A DNA stretch of 64,000 bases from Brachybacterium avium (GTDB taxonomy: Bacteria; Actinomycetota; Actinomycetes; Actinomycetales; Dermabacteraceae): assembly GCF_002216795.1 (NCBI RefSeq), contig NZ_CP022316.1, positions 2,294,001 to 2,358,000 of the forward strand, read 5' to 3'. The position numbers were made by a program, and so were the translations under genes. Position 1 is the first letter of the stretch; each line of letters begins with the position of its first letter. Positions 1 to 8,526 of this stretch are shown here, piece after piece. The notes under the pieces are model-generated. The model worked only from the letters and a program-made list of their open reading frames with translations. It was not told the DNA's origin and ran no database searches.

Positions 1-372
1 GGGCTGGTCCTGCCCGATCATCCAGTGGACGGTGTGCTGATCCACTGCGATGAGTCCACCCGCTTCCTGGCGGAGCTGGTCCAGCATCCGCACATCCGGG
101 AGGTGCCGCGGGACCGGCGCAGCGGCCATGTCGCCGGCAGCGCCGTCGCGCAGCTGGCCCGGATCTCGCGCACCGTCGATCACCTGGTGGACTGCGGGCT
201 GCTCCGCGTCGAGCACGGAGAGCGGGCGGAGTTCGATGCTCTCGATCTCTTCGACGATGACCTGCGGGGTCGGGGGCGGGTGCTGCGGGGTCCCCTGCTC
301 CTGCGCGGCGCGGTCGCCCTCGTGCGCACGGCCCACGAGGCCGGGCCCGGCCATGCCTCCCTGCGCTGGTGA
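1..372 (+). CDS. 3' end of an unrecognised gene (5' truncated by window edge)
   Basis: The frame is open from base 1 to a TGA at 370-372, so this is the C-terminal 123 residues of a longer protein; the GTG at 25 need not be its start. Third codon positions are almost all G or C, as in neighbouring real genes, which favours this strand over the antisense reading. The visible part is charged and soluble, with no membrane segment, cysteine cluster or motif I recognise. It converges on the MFS gene whose stop lies 25 bases away. No function is proposed. Confidence 0.55.
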   Translation, partial: GLVLPDHPVDGVLIHCDESTRFLAELVQHPHIREVPRDRRSGHVAGSAVAQLARISRTVDHLVDCGLLRVEHGERAEFDALDLFDDDLRGRGRVLRGPLLLRGAVALVRTAHEAGPGHASLRW

Positions 373-397
373 TCCCCGTCCCGGCGCGCGGCAGGAG

Positions 398-1645
398 TCA
401 GCAGGGCACCGACACCTCGGGCTCGACGCCCGTCCCGACCACGTCCCGGCGGAGCTGCCTGCGGTGGACGGTGAACGACCAGCCGGCGATCCCCAGCCCG
501 AGCACGGCGAGCACCACTCCGGTCCAGGCCGGGGCGAGCAGTCCCCAGCCGGCAGCGAGCACGGCGGCTCCGAGCGCGGCGCCGAGCGAGTTGCCGATGT
601 TCAGCGCCGAGTGGTGCAGGGCGGCGGCCAGCGACGGGGCGTCGGGGGAGGCATCCAGCAGGAACAGCTGCAGCGAGGGGCCCATCAGCTGGGAGGTGAT
701 CGCGATCGCCAGCAGCAGCACCATCCCGGCGATCGCCTGATGGGCGACCAGACCGAAGACGGCAAGACTGAGAGCCATGCCGATCAGGCCCAGGAAGATG
801 GTGCCGTAGACGCTGCGATCCGCGAGGCGCCCGGCGATCAGGTTGCCAAGCGTCATGCCGAGGCCGAACACGAACAGCGCCAGCGGCACGGCCCGCTCGC
901 CGAGGCCCATCACACCGGGCACGATCTCGCCGATGTAGCTGTACACGGCGAACATGCCGCCGAAGCCGATGGCACCGATCCCGAGCGCGAACCACACCTG
1001 CCCGCGCCGCAGGGCGCCGAGCTCCCCACGGATCGACCCGGTGGCGCCGGTGCCCTCGGGCTCGGGCACCAGGCGCCAGATCGCCAGCGTGGTCGCCGCG
1101 GCGATCACCACCACGATCACGTAGGCCGAGCGCCACCCCACGCTCTGACCGAGCGCGGTGGAGGCCGGGACCCCGATCATGGTGGCGATCGTCAGGCCCA
1201 GCATCACCAGCGACACCGAGCGGGCACGGCGCCCGGGCGGGGAGAGACGAGCGGCGACCAGCGACGCGACCCCGAAGTAGGCGCCATGGGGGAGCCCGGC
1301 GATGAAGCGGGCGCTGGCCAGCGTGGCGAAGTCCGGCGCGATCGCGGAGAGCAGGTTCCCGAGCCCGATCAGGCCGATCAGCAGCACCAGCAGCCGCGCA
1401 CGCGGGATCCGCACCGCCGCGATGGTCACCAGCGGCGCACCGATCACCACGCCGAGCGCGTACAGGGTGATGAGCATTCCGGCCTGCGGGATGGACACCT
1501 CGAGGTCACGGGCGATCTGGGGCAACAGGCCCATGCTCGCGAACTCGGTGGTCCCGATCGCGAAGGCGCCCAGCGACATCGCGACGATGACCAGTCGCAG
1601 ACGGCCGGGGGACAGCGGTGCGGACGGCGTCGGCGTATGCGACAT
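398..1645 (-). CDS. MFS efflux transporter, DHA1/AraJ-Cmx type
   Basis: A 415-residue integral membrane protein with about 12 hydrophobic segments, the usual length for a drug:H+ antiporter-type MFS protein. The N-terminal segment carries the pattern GTTEFASMGLLPQIA, typical of the AraJ/YdhP/chloramphenicol-efflux (Cmx) branch, and the mid-protein loop carries a GRLADR motif-A-like signature. I chose the ATG at 1645 because GGAGG lies 7 bases upstream; an upstream in-frame ATG at 1678 has no ribosome site. A -10-like TAGGAT on the minus strand near 1712-1717 could serve as promoter. Export of a small drug or sugar is inferred from family; the substrate cannot be read from the sequence. Confidence 0.85.
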   Translation of the reverse strand: MSHTPTPSAPLSPGRLRLVIVAMSLGAFAIGTTEFASMGLLPQIARDLEVSIPQAGMLITLYALGVVIGAPLVTIAAVRIPRARLLVLLIGLIGLGNLLSAIAPDFATLASARFIAGLPHGAYFGVASLVAARLSPPGRRARSVSLVMLGLTIATMIGVPASTALGQSVGWRSAYVIVVVIAAATTLAIWRLVPEPEGTGATGSIRGELGALRRGQVWFALGIGAIGFGGMFAVYSYIGEIVPGVMGLGERAVPLALFVFGLGMTLGNLIAGRLADRSVYGTIFLGLIGMALSLAVFGLVAHQAIAGMVLLLAIAITSQLMGPSLQLFLLDASPDAPSLAAALHHSALNIGNSLGAALGAAVLAAGWGLLAPAWTGVVLAVLGLGIAGWSFTVHRRQLRRDVVGTGVEPEVSVPC

Positions 1646-1853
1646 CGGGGAGCCTCCAGCGCGGTTCGGGATGGACACGCTGCCGACGCTGGAAGCGGTG
1701 AGTTCCTCCCGATCCTAGGCCCGACGCCCCTTCTGCGGCCAGGCGTCGTGACCTTTTCCGTGCCCTTGCAGCCGGCTCATGAGTCTGCGCACCGGCGGGG
1801 AGCGTCGGCGAGGACCATCGCGCAGCGGTGCCGGCGGTGAACGGAGAGGCCGC

Positions 1854-3254
1854 TCACTCAGTCCCGTCCGGCCCCACTGCTGTGCCCTCCTCGGGGCGGC
1901 GTGCCCGCGACCACTCGCTGAGCTCCTGCTCGTGCGCTCGGTTGTAAGGCAGGAGGAGCAGCGGGACCAGACCCACCAGGGCGAAGAGGATCGGCACCCC
2001 GGCGGTGGCGAGCCGGATCGCCTCCTGGGTCTGCGGGGTCTGCACCTCGGCGGTGATGTCGTAGCCGCCGGCGGTGAGGATCGCCATGTACAGCACCATC
2101 TGCACCCCGGCGATCGGCGCGGTCAGCAGCGCCCGGACCGAGGCGATCGAGCCCGCCTTGCGCACCCCGGTGAGGCGCTCGTTGTCGTCGATCAGCGCAG
2201 CATCCAGTGCGGTGGTGGCGGTGGAGACCGTGTACCTGCCGCTCATGATCAGCAGATAGCACAGCAGCACGTTCCACCAGGTGTCGGCCCAGAGCAGCAG
2301 GAGCGTGAAACCGCCGAGATAGGGCAGCGCGGCGACCCACAACGCGGTGCGCGAGCCCAGGCGCTTGATGCCGCGCGCGATCAGTGGCAGCAGCACCAGC
2401 ACGGCGAGCATCGAGCCGGTGTCCGCGAGGGTGGCCTGGGTGCCGGTGGAGCGCACGACATGATCCATGAAGTACAGGAACGCGGTGAAGTAGATCCCCA
2501 TCGGTGCCATGAACAGCATGCCGTGGAAGAACAGCGCCCAGAACGCCCGCATCCGCACCACGGAGCGCAGGTCCCCCAGCAGGCGGGAGGCGGTCACCGG
2601 CGCGGCGCCGCCATCACCCTGCTCGTAGAGCTCCGGCGGGTCGCGCAGGGCCCAGGCCGCGAACGCGTAGACGGCGCCGTTGACCAGCACCACGCCCATC
2701 AGCATCACGTTCAGCGTGATCCGTTCGGTGATGGCATCACCCACCAGCATCTGGGTGGCGACCACGGTCGCGACCGCGGAGATGACGTTCCCGATCCAGG
2801 CCCGGGCGACCTCGACGTCGATCCGGTCCTCGCGGGTGGGGGCGGCGAGGTAGACGTAGCTGGTCGCAGAGATCAGGTACAGCGTCGAGGCGACATCGAA
2901 CAGGAACAGCTCGACCAGGAACACGGTGAAGATCGCCGCCTGCGACCAGGACGACGGCGTCCACGCCATCAGCACCAGGCCCAGCAGGAGGAAGGGGATC
3001 GTCACCCGCATCACCAGCAGGAACTTGCCCTTGCCGGGGCGGTATCGCATCTTGTCCAGCAGTACGCCGAACACCGGATCGTTCAGCACGTTCCAGACGT
3101 TGAAGATCAGGTACACCCAGCCCACGTACCGCGGATCCATCCCCACCACATCGGTGTAGAACTTCACGTAGACGTTGTGGATGATCACCGAGGACATCCA
3201 CGCCGCGGGCAGGGGCGTGGCCAGCAGCAGCCGCCGCTTCAGCGGCATCGCCAT
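1854..3254 (-). CDS. GPH-family sugar:cation symporter (MelB-like MFS)
   Basis: A 466-residue protein with about 12 membrane segments. The N-terminal half contains the GPH hallmarks: YVKFYTDVVGMDPRYVG in the first third, FNVWNVLNDPVFGVLLDK, and a RYRPGKGKF loop between helices. GPH transporters import glycosides or oligosaccharides with H+ or Na+. It follows the GH5 glycosidase after about 60 bases on the same strand, so uptake of that enzyme's product or substrate is a fair inference. The start at 3254 (MAMPLKRR) is uncertain; a second ATG lies 6 bases downstream and a GTG at 3281, none with a strong ribosome site. Confidence 0.85.
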   Translation of the reverse strand: MAMPLKRRLLLATPLPAAWMSSVIIHNVYVKFYTDVVGMDPRYVGWVYLIFNVWNVLNDPVFGVLLDKMRYRPGKGKFLLVMRVTIPFLLLGLVLMAWTPSSWSQAAIFTVFLVELFLFDVASTLYLISATSYVYLAAPTREDRIDVEVARAWIGNVISAVATVVATQMLVGDAITERITLNVMLMGVVLVNGAVYAFAAWALRDPPELYEQGDGGAAPVTASRLLGDLRSVVRMRAFWALFFHGMLFMAPMGIYFTAFLYFMDHVVRSTGTQATLADTGSMLAVLVLLPLIARGIKRLGSRTALWVAALPYLGGFTLLLLWADTWWNVLLCYLLIMSGRYTVSTATTALDAALIDDNERLTGVRKAGSIASVRALLTAPIAGVQMVLYMAILTAGGYDITAEVQTPQTQEAIRLATAGVPILFALVGLVPLLLLPYNRAHEQELSEWSRARRPEEGTAVGPDGTE

Positions 3255-3313
3255 CTCAGGAACCCCCGGCTCGTCCCGCACTCGCGATCGGGCGGGCGGT
3301 CGAGGCGGTCACC

Positions 3314-4738
3314 TCAGCTCACCCGCAGCCGGTGCTCGCCGGCCCCGGGGGCCAGCAGCACCGTGGTGTGCTCCCGTCGCAGCTCCTGGCGACGGCCGTC
3401 GACGAGGTGCTCGACCTCCCGCTCCGGTGGGATCCAGAACTCGCTCGGCGCGTCGCAGTCCATGCCGGTCCAGGCGGCGCGCCAGCCCCCGCCCGCGGAG
3501 CTGCCCGCGCGCAGACCGCGGCCGGCCACGGCGCGGGGCCGTGGCCGACGCAGCCGCGTCGCTGCCTCGGTGGCCGCGAACCCGGGCTCCCAGCACCAGT
3601 AGAACCAGCTCCAGGCACGGGCATCGAACATCTCCAGCTGCGCGTCGGCGTGAGCCGTGATGCCCTCGTGCGCCCTGAACGCTCCCCATTCGCCGACGAT
3701 CACCGGTACGTCCAGGCCCTCGCCGGTCTCCGCGGCGCGCTCGAAGATCGTGGTGACCCGGGTGTCGCTGGCCTGCGGCATCGCCGCGGTGTCCACCACC
3801 AGGTCGTAGCCGTGCGGGGAGTACACCCAGGCCCCGTCCTGCAGCGGGGGGATCGTGGCGGGGATGCCGATGTTGCCGAAGTAGTCGTGCTCGCGCAGGA
3901 TCAGTCCGCGCGGATCCGCCTCCCGGATCGCCCGCACCACCTCGGCGTACAGCGCATGAACGGGGCCCTGCTCGAACTCGGCCAGCATCGGCGCGAGCTG
4001 GTCCCCGAGGGCGCGGTGCAGGGAGGTGTCCTCCAGATGGGCGAGCTGGGTGAGCTTGGCGGCGGGGTCGGTGAAATCGGCCATCACCTGCTCCGGGTCC
4101 TGGCCGGTGAGCTCGGCGAAGACGTGGATGATCGCCCCGAACAGCTGCGGTGCGGCGGATCCCGGGGTCGGTTCGTTCAGCACGTCGTACCCGATCACCG
4201 CCGGATGGCTGCCTAACCGCTCGGCGAGCATTCCCCACATCGCGGCGAAGCGGGTGCGGATCCCGACGCCGTCCGCGGCGGGGGCGTCGGCCCAGAACGC
4301 GTCAAAGGACTCGTGCACGGCGGGGGAGGAGAGGTAGGCGTCCGACCACAGCTCGGTGGCCTCGAAGCGCTGTGTCGTCAGGGTCGCCCAGGCCGGTGCG
4401 CCGTTGCCGAAGGACTGCGAGAACAGGTCCTGGTGCCCGTCGAGGATCACCGCGAACCCGGCGGCGTGCAGCAGGTCCAGCTGCTGGGCGAGCCAGTCCA
4501 GGTGCTCTGGGGAGTAGTCGCCGGGCCGGGGCTCGGTCGCCGACCAGTTCACTCCCAGGCGCACGCTGTCCAGTCCGATGTCCTGCAGCTGGGCGAGGTC
4601 CTCGCTGGTCCAGCTGCCCCGGAACGCGGAGGGATCGGTCACGCCGGGACTGCCCTTGGCGACCAGGTTGATGCCGTGCAGGAGGCGTTGGCGGCCGTGC
4701 TCGTCGACGAGCGTCGACCCCTCTGTGGAAAGCGACAT
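3314..4738 (-). CDS. Glycoside hydrolase family 5, endoglycoceramidase-like
   Basis: A 474-residue (beta/alpha)8 glycosidase without signal peptide, so probably intracellular. Seen directly: N-terminal GINLVAKG, an early LDGHQDLFSQ segment, YDVLNEP (acid/base Glu) near the middle, PHGYD, and PVIVGEWG (nucleophile Glu) followed by WSWFYWCWEPG, the order and spacing of GH5 enzymes of the endoglycoceramidase/cellulase-like branch. The C-terminal ~90 residues form the small beta domain seen in that branch. Start at 4738 is supported by an AGGGGACAGGA ribosome site. It lies between a degenerate LacI-type gene and a GPH symporter, forming a compact glycoside-use unit. The sugar specificity is not evident. 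Confidence 0.82.
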   Translation of the reverse strand: MSLSTEGSTLVDEHGRQRLLHGINLVAKGSPGVTDPSAFRGSWTSEDLAQLQDIGLDSVRLGVNWSATEPRPGDYSPEHLDWLAQQLDLLHAAGFAVILDGHQDLFSQSFGNGAPAWATLTTQRFEATELWSDAYLSSPAVHESFDAFWADAPAADGVGIRTRFAAMWGMLAERLGSHPAVIGYDVLNEPTPGSAAPQLFGAIIHVFAELTGQDPEQVMADFTDPAAKLTQLAHLEDTSLHRALGDQLAPMLAEFEQGPVHALYAEVVRAIREADPRGLILREHDYFGNIGIPATIPPLQDGAWVYSPHGYDLVVDTAAMPQASDTRVTTIFERAAETGEGLDVPVIVGEWGAFRAHEGITAHADAQLEMFDARAWSWFYWCWEPGFAATEAATRLRRPRPRAVAGRGLRAGSSAGGGWRAAWTGMDCDAPSEFWIPPEREVEHLVDGRRQELRREHTTVLLAPGAGEHRLRVS

Positions 4739-4994
4739 GGTCCTGTCCCCTCGGCTCGATGAGCTCCGTCCATACTGTGCAGCGCTGCGCAGTGACCCCA
4801 CGGTAGCCGCTCCCAGGAGGGGGCACGCGGGGATTCGGGGAATGGGTGCGGGCCCGCTCTGGAGAGTGCTCACCAGGCCTTTCGTGGCGAGCGAGGAGAC
4901 GGGCAACCCGGAGGCCGGTGCCCGGGCTCCTCGAGGCCGTCGGCCCCGCCCCTGCGCGGCGTCTCTCCGAGCCCGTCCTCCGGGGCGGCGCCGC

Positions 4995-5989
4995 TCAGGG
5001 CAGCGGCGGAGGGGCGACGCTGCCGCGCAGGACGACGGCGGTGTGGTCGGCGAGGACGTTCTCCGGGCGCTGTCCGGCGATGACGGAGAGCAAGGTGGTC
5101 AGTGCCAGCTCCCCCGCTGCTGGTCGGCGGTGGCGACGGTGGTGAGGCCGGGGGAGAGGTGGGCGGAGAGCGCGTTGTCGTCGTAGCCGGTGAGTGAGAG
5201 CTCCTGCGGGACACGGATCCCGTGGCTGCTAGCGAGGGAGAGGCCCGCGATCGCCATCAGGTCGTTCGCGTACAGGATGCCGGTGGGCGGGTGGGGCAGG
5301 TCCAGCAGCTGCGCGGTGGCATCACGGCCGGATTCCGCGGTGAAGTCGCCCTCGATCACGAGCGAATCGTCCAGACCCCGCGCACGCATCGCCGCGCTGA
5401 AGGCCTCGCGGCGCACCCGGGCGTGGATGAATCGCGGAGGCCCGGCGACGTGCGCGATCCGGGTGTGACCCGCCTCGGCGAAGAGCTCGACGAGCTCTTC
5501 GACGGCGGGGGAGTCATCGGAGTAGATCGTGGGCAGCCCTGAGGTCTCCTCGAGGCCTGGGGCGCGAGCGCTGAGCACCACGGCGGGCAGGTCGAGCTCG
5601 GCGATCAGGGCGAAGCGGGGATCGCCCACCCGCACGTCCAGCAGGATCACGCCATCGGCCCGGCCCGCTGCCAGTTGCTCGTAGGCGGCGCGCTCCGTCT
5701 CCTCGCTGGAGGCGACATGCAGGAGCAGCCCCATGCCGTGCGCGGCGAGCACCCGCTCGCAGCCGGCGATGAACGCCGCGAAGAAGGCGTCGCCGGCGAG
5801 GATCTCGGGATCTCGGGCCACCACCAGGCCGATGGCGCCGGCGCGCGGGGACTGCGGCGACCGGGCGTCGCAGCGCGGAGTGGTCTGCGGCATCTCGGCG
5901 GCGGTGGCGTTCTGCGGCCGGGTGCTCTCGGCGGCGGCATCCTCAAGGCGGGCGGCGTCGCCGTCGAGGGCCTTGCGGGTGGCGCTCAT
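4995..5989 (-). pseudogene. Degenerate LacI-family regulator (HTH lost, C-terminal frameshift)
   Basis: Paralogue of the intact LacI gene at 53339-54376. The ligand-binding domain is well kept (AGAIGLVVARDPEILAGDAFF, GRADGVILLDVRVGDPRFAL, SLTGYDDNALSAHLSPGL). Two lesions stand out. The N-terminus after the start at 5989 (good GAGGAG ribosome site) lacks the LacI helix-turn-helix: only MSA...GDAAR remains recognisable against MSA...GDVARHAGVSKGTVS of the paralogue, and about 15 residues are missing. Near 5111-5115 a five-base C run (G on the coding strand) causes a frameshift; adding one base restores 30-odd residues matching the paralogue's C-terminus, ending at 4995. Without it translation stops near 5099. 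The frameshift alone could be a sequencing error; the missing HTH cannot easily be. Confidence 0.8.
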
Positions 5990-6071
5990 GCGGGGTCTCC
6001 TCGAAGGTGAGGTCATCAGTGGGTCTGCGCTTCCAGGCGCCGTCACGGGTCGGCGCAGGCCACCCTCTCCT

Positions 6072-6105
6072 GAACCGGTTCGCTGAGTGGTAATGGAACC
6101 GGGTC
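6072..6105. promoter_or_regulatory. Tandem LacI-type operators upstream of the degenerate lacI
   Basis: GAACCGGTTC at 6072-6081 is a perfect palindrome and GAACCGGGTC at 6096-6105 matches it with one change. Their centres are exactly 24 bp apart, the same spacing as the CAAACCGGTTTG pair upstream of the paralogous LacI gene near 54.45 kb. This supports common descent of the whole regulator-operator unit. The rest of 5990-6270 shows no gene; it also serves as the upstream region of the divergent oxidoreductase gene. Confidence 0.65.
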
Positions 6106-6270
6106 GGCCAGCGGGTGTCAATTCTCGACGGGACGCTCCTGGGGAGCGGACCGGCGTGACGTGTCAGCGGGAGGCGTCGGCAGCGTCCCTGGACCGGGGG
6201 ACCCGGCGGTGAGATGCTGGCCTCAGCAGCGCGAGCGCGTGCTCGCGCGCCCCGAACAGGAGGGGCTTCG

Positions 6271-7380
6271 ATGGCGGCGGTACCCGACACCATGCAGGCC
6301 ATGCGGCTGATGGGCCACGGCGGCCTAAACCAGCTCGTCCACACCCGGGAGGCGCGCACTCCCGCCCCGGCACCGGGGGAGGTGCTGATCGACGTCCACG
6401 CCTGCGGGATGAACAACACCGACATCTGGGTGCGCGAGGGCGCCTACGGGTCCGAGACCGACCCCTCGGAGGTCTCCAGCTGGCGGCGCGGCCGCTCCAC
6501 CCTGGAGTTCCCCCGCATCCAGGGAGCGGACATCGTCGGCCGCATCGCCGAGGTCGGAGGCGGGGTGAGCCGGGACCGGATCGGTCAGCGAGTGATGGTC
6601 GACTTCAGCCTCTACCACCGCCCCGAGGGCGATGACTCCCTGGCGGACATCGACTACATCGGCCACGGCCGCGACGGCGGCTTCGCCGACTTCGTCACGG
6701 TGCCGGCCGCCAACGCCCATCAGATCGCCGCCGAGATCCCCGACGCGGGCCTGGCGACCTTCTGCTGCGCCTATCTCACCGCCGAGCAGATGCTGGACCG
6801 CGCCCGCCTCGCCGAGGGGGAGAACATCCTGATCACCGGTGCTTCGGGCGGGGTGGGATCGGCGCTGATCCAGCTCGCGCGGGTGCGCGGCGCGATCCCG
6901 TACGCGGTCACCAGCGCCGGCAAGGAGCAGGCGCTGCGGGACATCGGCGCCGAGGACGTCGTGCTGCGCGGCGGCGGCGATCTGGTCGCCGAGGTCGCCC
7001 GCACCGCCGACGGGCCGATCGACGTGGTCGCGGACCTCGTGGGCGGAGAGATGTTCAACGATCTGCTGCGGATCCTGCGGCCGGAGGGCCGGTACACGAC
7101 CGCCGGCGCGATCGGCGGTCCGGTGGTCCAGCTGGACCTGCGCACCATCTACCTCAAGCACCTCGAGCTGCACGGCTCCTCCCAGGGCACCCGCACCGCG
7201 TTCCGCCGCCTGGTCGGCTATATCGAGACCGGGCAGATCCGGCCCCTGCTGGAGCGCACCTTCCGCCTCTCGGAGCTGCACGAGGCGCAGCGCACCTTCA
7301 TGGGGAAGGCTTTTATCGGCAAGCTGGTGGTGGTCCCGGACCGCCACTGGGAGAGCATCGGAGCTCCCCATGCGCCGTGA
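6271..7380 (+). CDS. MDR-superfamily zinc-free alcohol dehydrogenase / quinone oxidoreductase
   Basis: A 369-residue medium-chain dehydrogenase/reductase. The N-terminal GroES-like domain (about residues 10-150) has the APAPGEVLIDVHACGMNNTD pattern, with Asn after the first cysteine region as in quinone-oxidoreductase-type members; the structural zinc cysteines are absent. The Rossmann domain carries GASGGVGSALIQLA (about residues 190-205), which binds NAD(P)H. Start at 6271 has an AGGAGGGG ribosome site 8 bases upstream. The end overlaps the next gene by 11 bases, so the two are co-translated; a shared role with a proline-racemase-family enzyme suggests amino- or hydroxy-acid catabolism, but the substrate is not evident. 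Confidence 0.83.
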   Translation: MAAVPDTMQAMRLMGHGGLNQLVHTREARTPAPAPGEVLIDVHACGMNNTDIWVREGAYGSETDPSEVSSWRRGRSTLEFPRIQGADIVGRIAEVGGGVSRDRIGQRVMVDFSLYHRPEGDDSLADIDYIGHGRDGGFADFVTVPAANAHQIAAEIPDAGLATFCCAYLTAEQMLDRARLAEGENILITGASGGVGSALIQLARVRGAIPYAVTSAGKEQALRDIGAEDVVLRGGGDLVAEVARTADGPIDVVADLVGGEMFNDLLRILRPEGRYTTAGAIGGPVVQLDLRTIYLKHLELHGSSQGTRTAFRRLVGYIETGQIRPLLERTFRLSELHEAQRTFMGKAFIGKLVVVPDRHWESIGAPHAP

Positions 7381-8401
7381 ACGCAGCATCACCCTGATCG
7401 ATGCCCAGTCCGGCGGGGACGTGAGCCGCGTGGTCACCGCCGGCATCCGGGAACTGCCCGGCGCGAGCGTGCTCGAGCAGGCCCGCTGGCTGCAGCGCGA
7501 GGGGGACGGGCTGCGACGCCTGCTGCTCTCGGAGCCCTACGGCGACCCGGCGATGTCGGTGGACCTGATCGTCCCGCCCAGCCATCCCCAGGCCCAGGCC
7601 GGCTACATCATCATGGAGGCGATGGGCTACCCCCTGTACTCCGGCTCCAACACGCTCTGCGTCGCCACCGCCCTGCTGGAGAGCGGGATCATCGAGATGA
7701 GCGGCGGTGAGCAGCGGATCGTGCTGGAGTCCCCGGCGGGGCTGGCCCGCATCACCGCGACCACGGCCGACGGGCGGGTCGAGCAGGTCACCACCCAGGG
7801 CGAGCCGGCCTACGTCGCCGAGCGCGGCCTGCGGGTCGAGGTGCCCGAGCACGGACCGGTGCTGTTCGACCTGGTGTGGAGCGGTGCGTACTACGCGATG
7901 ATCCGCGCGGCGGAGCACGGCTTCGAGCTCACGGCCGACGAGCAGATCGCGCTGGCCGCCTTCGGGGACGCCTTCGTGCGCACGGCCCGGCCCGGGCTGC
8001 GGCAGGAGCATCCCTCGCTGGGGGACGTGGGCCCGCTGCCGTTCGTCCACTTCATGGGAGGCCTGCGCCCCCGGGAGGACGGCAGCATCGAATCCCGCTC
8101 GGCGACCTATGTGCATCCGGGCGTGATCTGCCGCAGCCCGACGGGCACCGGCACCTCTGCCCGGCTGGCGCTGCTGGCCGGTGACGGCGAGCTGGGGCCC
8201 GGCGACACCCTGGAGACGATCTCGCCGCGCGGCAACCGCTTCGTCGGCACCGTGCTCGGGCCGAGCACTGTGGGCGACTACCCGGCCTGGGACTCGACCA
8301 TCACCGGCACCGCCCGGCTGATGGCCCGCTCGAAGCTCACCGTGGACCTGGACGACCCACTGGTGGACGCCTCCGACCTCGAAGGGGTGCTGAGCGGCTG
8401 A
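7370..8401 (+). CDS. Proline racemase-family protein with both catalytic cysteines replaced
   Basis: A 343-residue member of the proline racemase / hydroxyproline epimerase / trans-3-hydroxyproline dehydratase family, of normal length. Family signatures seen: IDAQSGGDVSRVVTAG near the N-terminus, GYIIMEAMGYPLYSGSNTLC around residues 80-95, and CRSPTGTGTSARLA near residue 255. In racemases the first site is a Cys in MCGHG and the second a Cys in DRSPCGTGTSA. Here the first position reads Ser (SGSNT) and the second Thr (SPTGTG), so this should not be a classical two-cysteine racemase or epimerase; a dehydratase-like or other chemistry is more likely. Overlaps the upstream oxidoreductase by 11 bases. 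Confidence 0.85.
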   Translation: MRRERSITLIDAQSGGDVSRVVTAGIRELPGASVLEQARWLQREGDGLRRLLLSEPYGDPAMSVDLIVPPSHPQAQAGYIIMEAMGYPLYSGSNTLCVATALLESGIIEMSGGEQRIVLESPAGLARITATTADGRVEQVTTQGEPAYVAERGLRVEVPEHGPVLFDLVWSGAYYAMIRAAEHGFELTADEQIALAAFGDAFVRTARPGLRQEHPSLGDVGPLPFVHFMGGLRPREDGSIESRSATYVHPGVICRSPTGTGTSARLALLAGDGELGPGDTLETISPRGNRFVGTVLGPSTVGDYPAWDSTITGTARLMARSKLTVDLDDPLVDASDLEGVLSG

Positions 8402-8526
8402 CGGCCACTGAGATGGGCCGAGGGCACACGGGACTGCAACTCGCCGCGCTCGTCCGTCCGACCCCAACACTAGAGTCGTTGCCGTTCCGCGATGAAGATG
8501 TCGGCCGAGAACGAGAGAGGGAAACC

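Noticed and set aside
25-372. GTG at 25 as start of a complete small gene
   Set aside because: The frame is open to the first base of the window and lacks a ribosome site at 25, so it is more likely the tail of a longer gene.
50-1840. Long plus-strand open frame over the MFS gene
   Set aside because: Antisense shadow of a clear 12-helix transporter; composition is His/Gln/Arg-rich, typical of the complementary strand of high-GC genes. The same applies to the long frames at 1779-3602, 14909-16978, 15637-17451, 18122-20368 and 35121-37307 (beyond the SDR).
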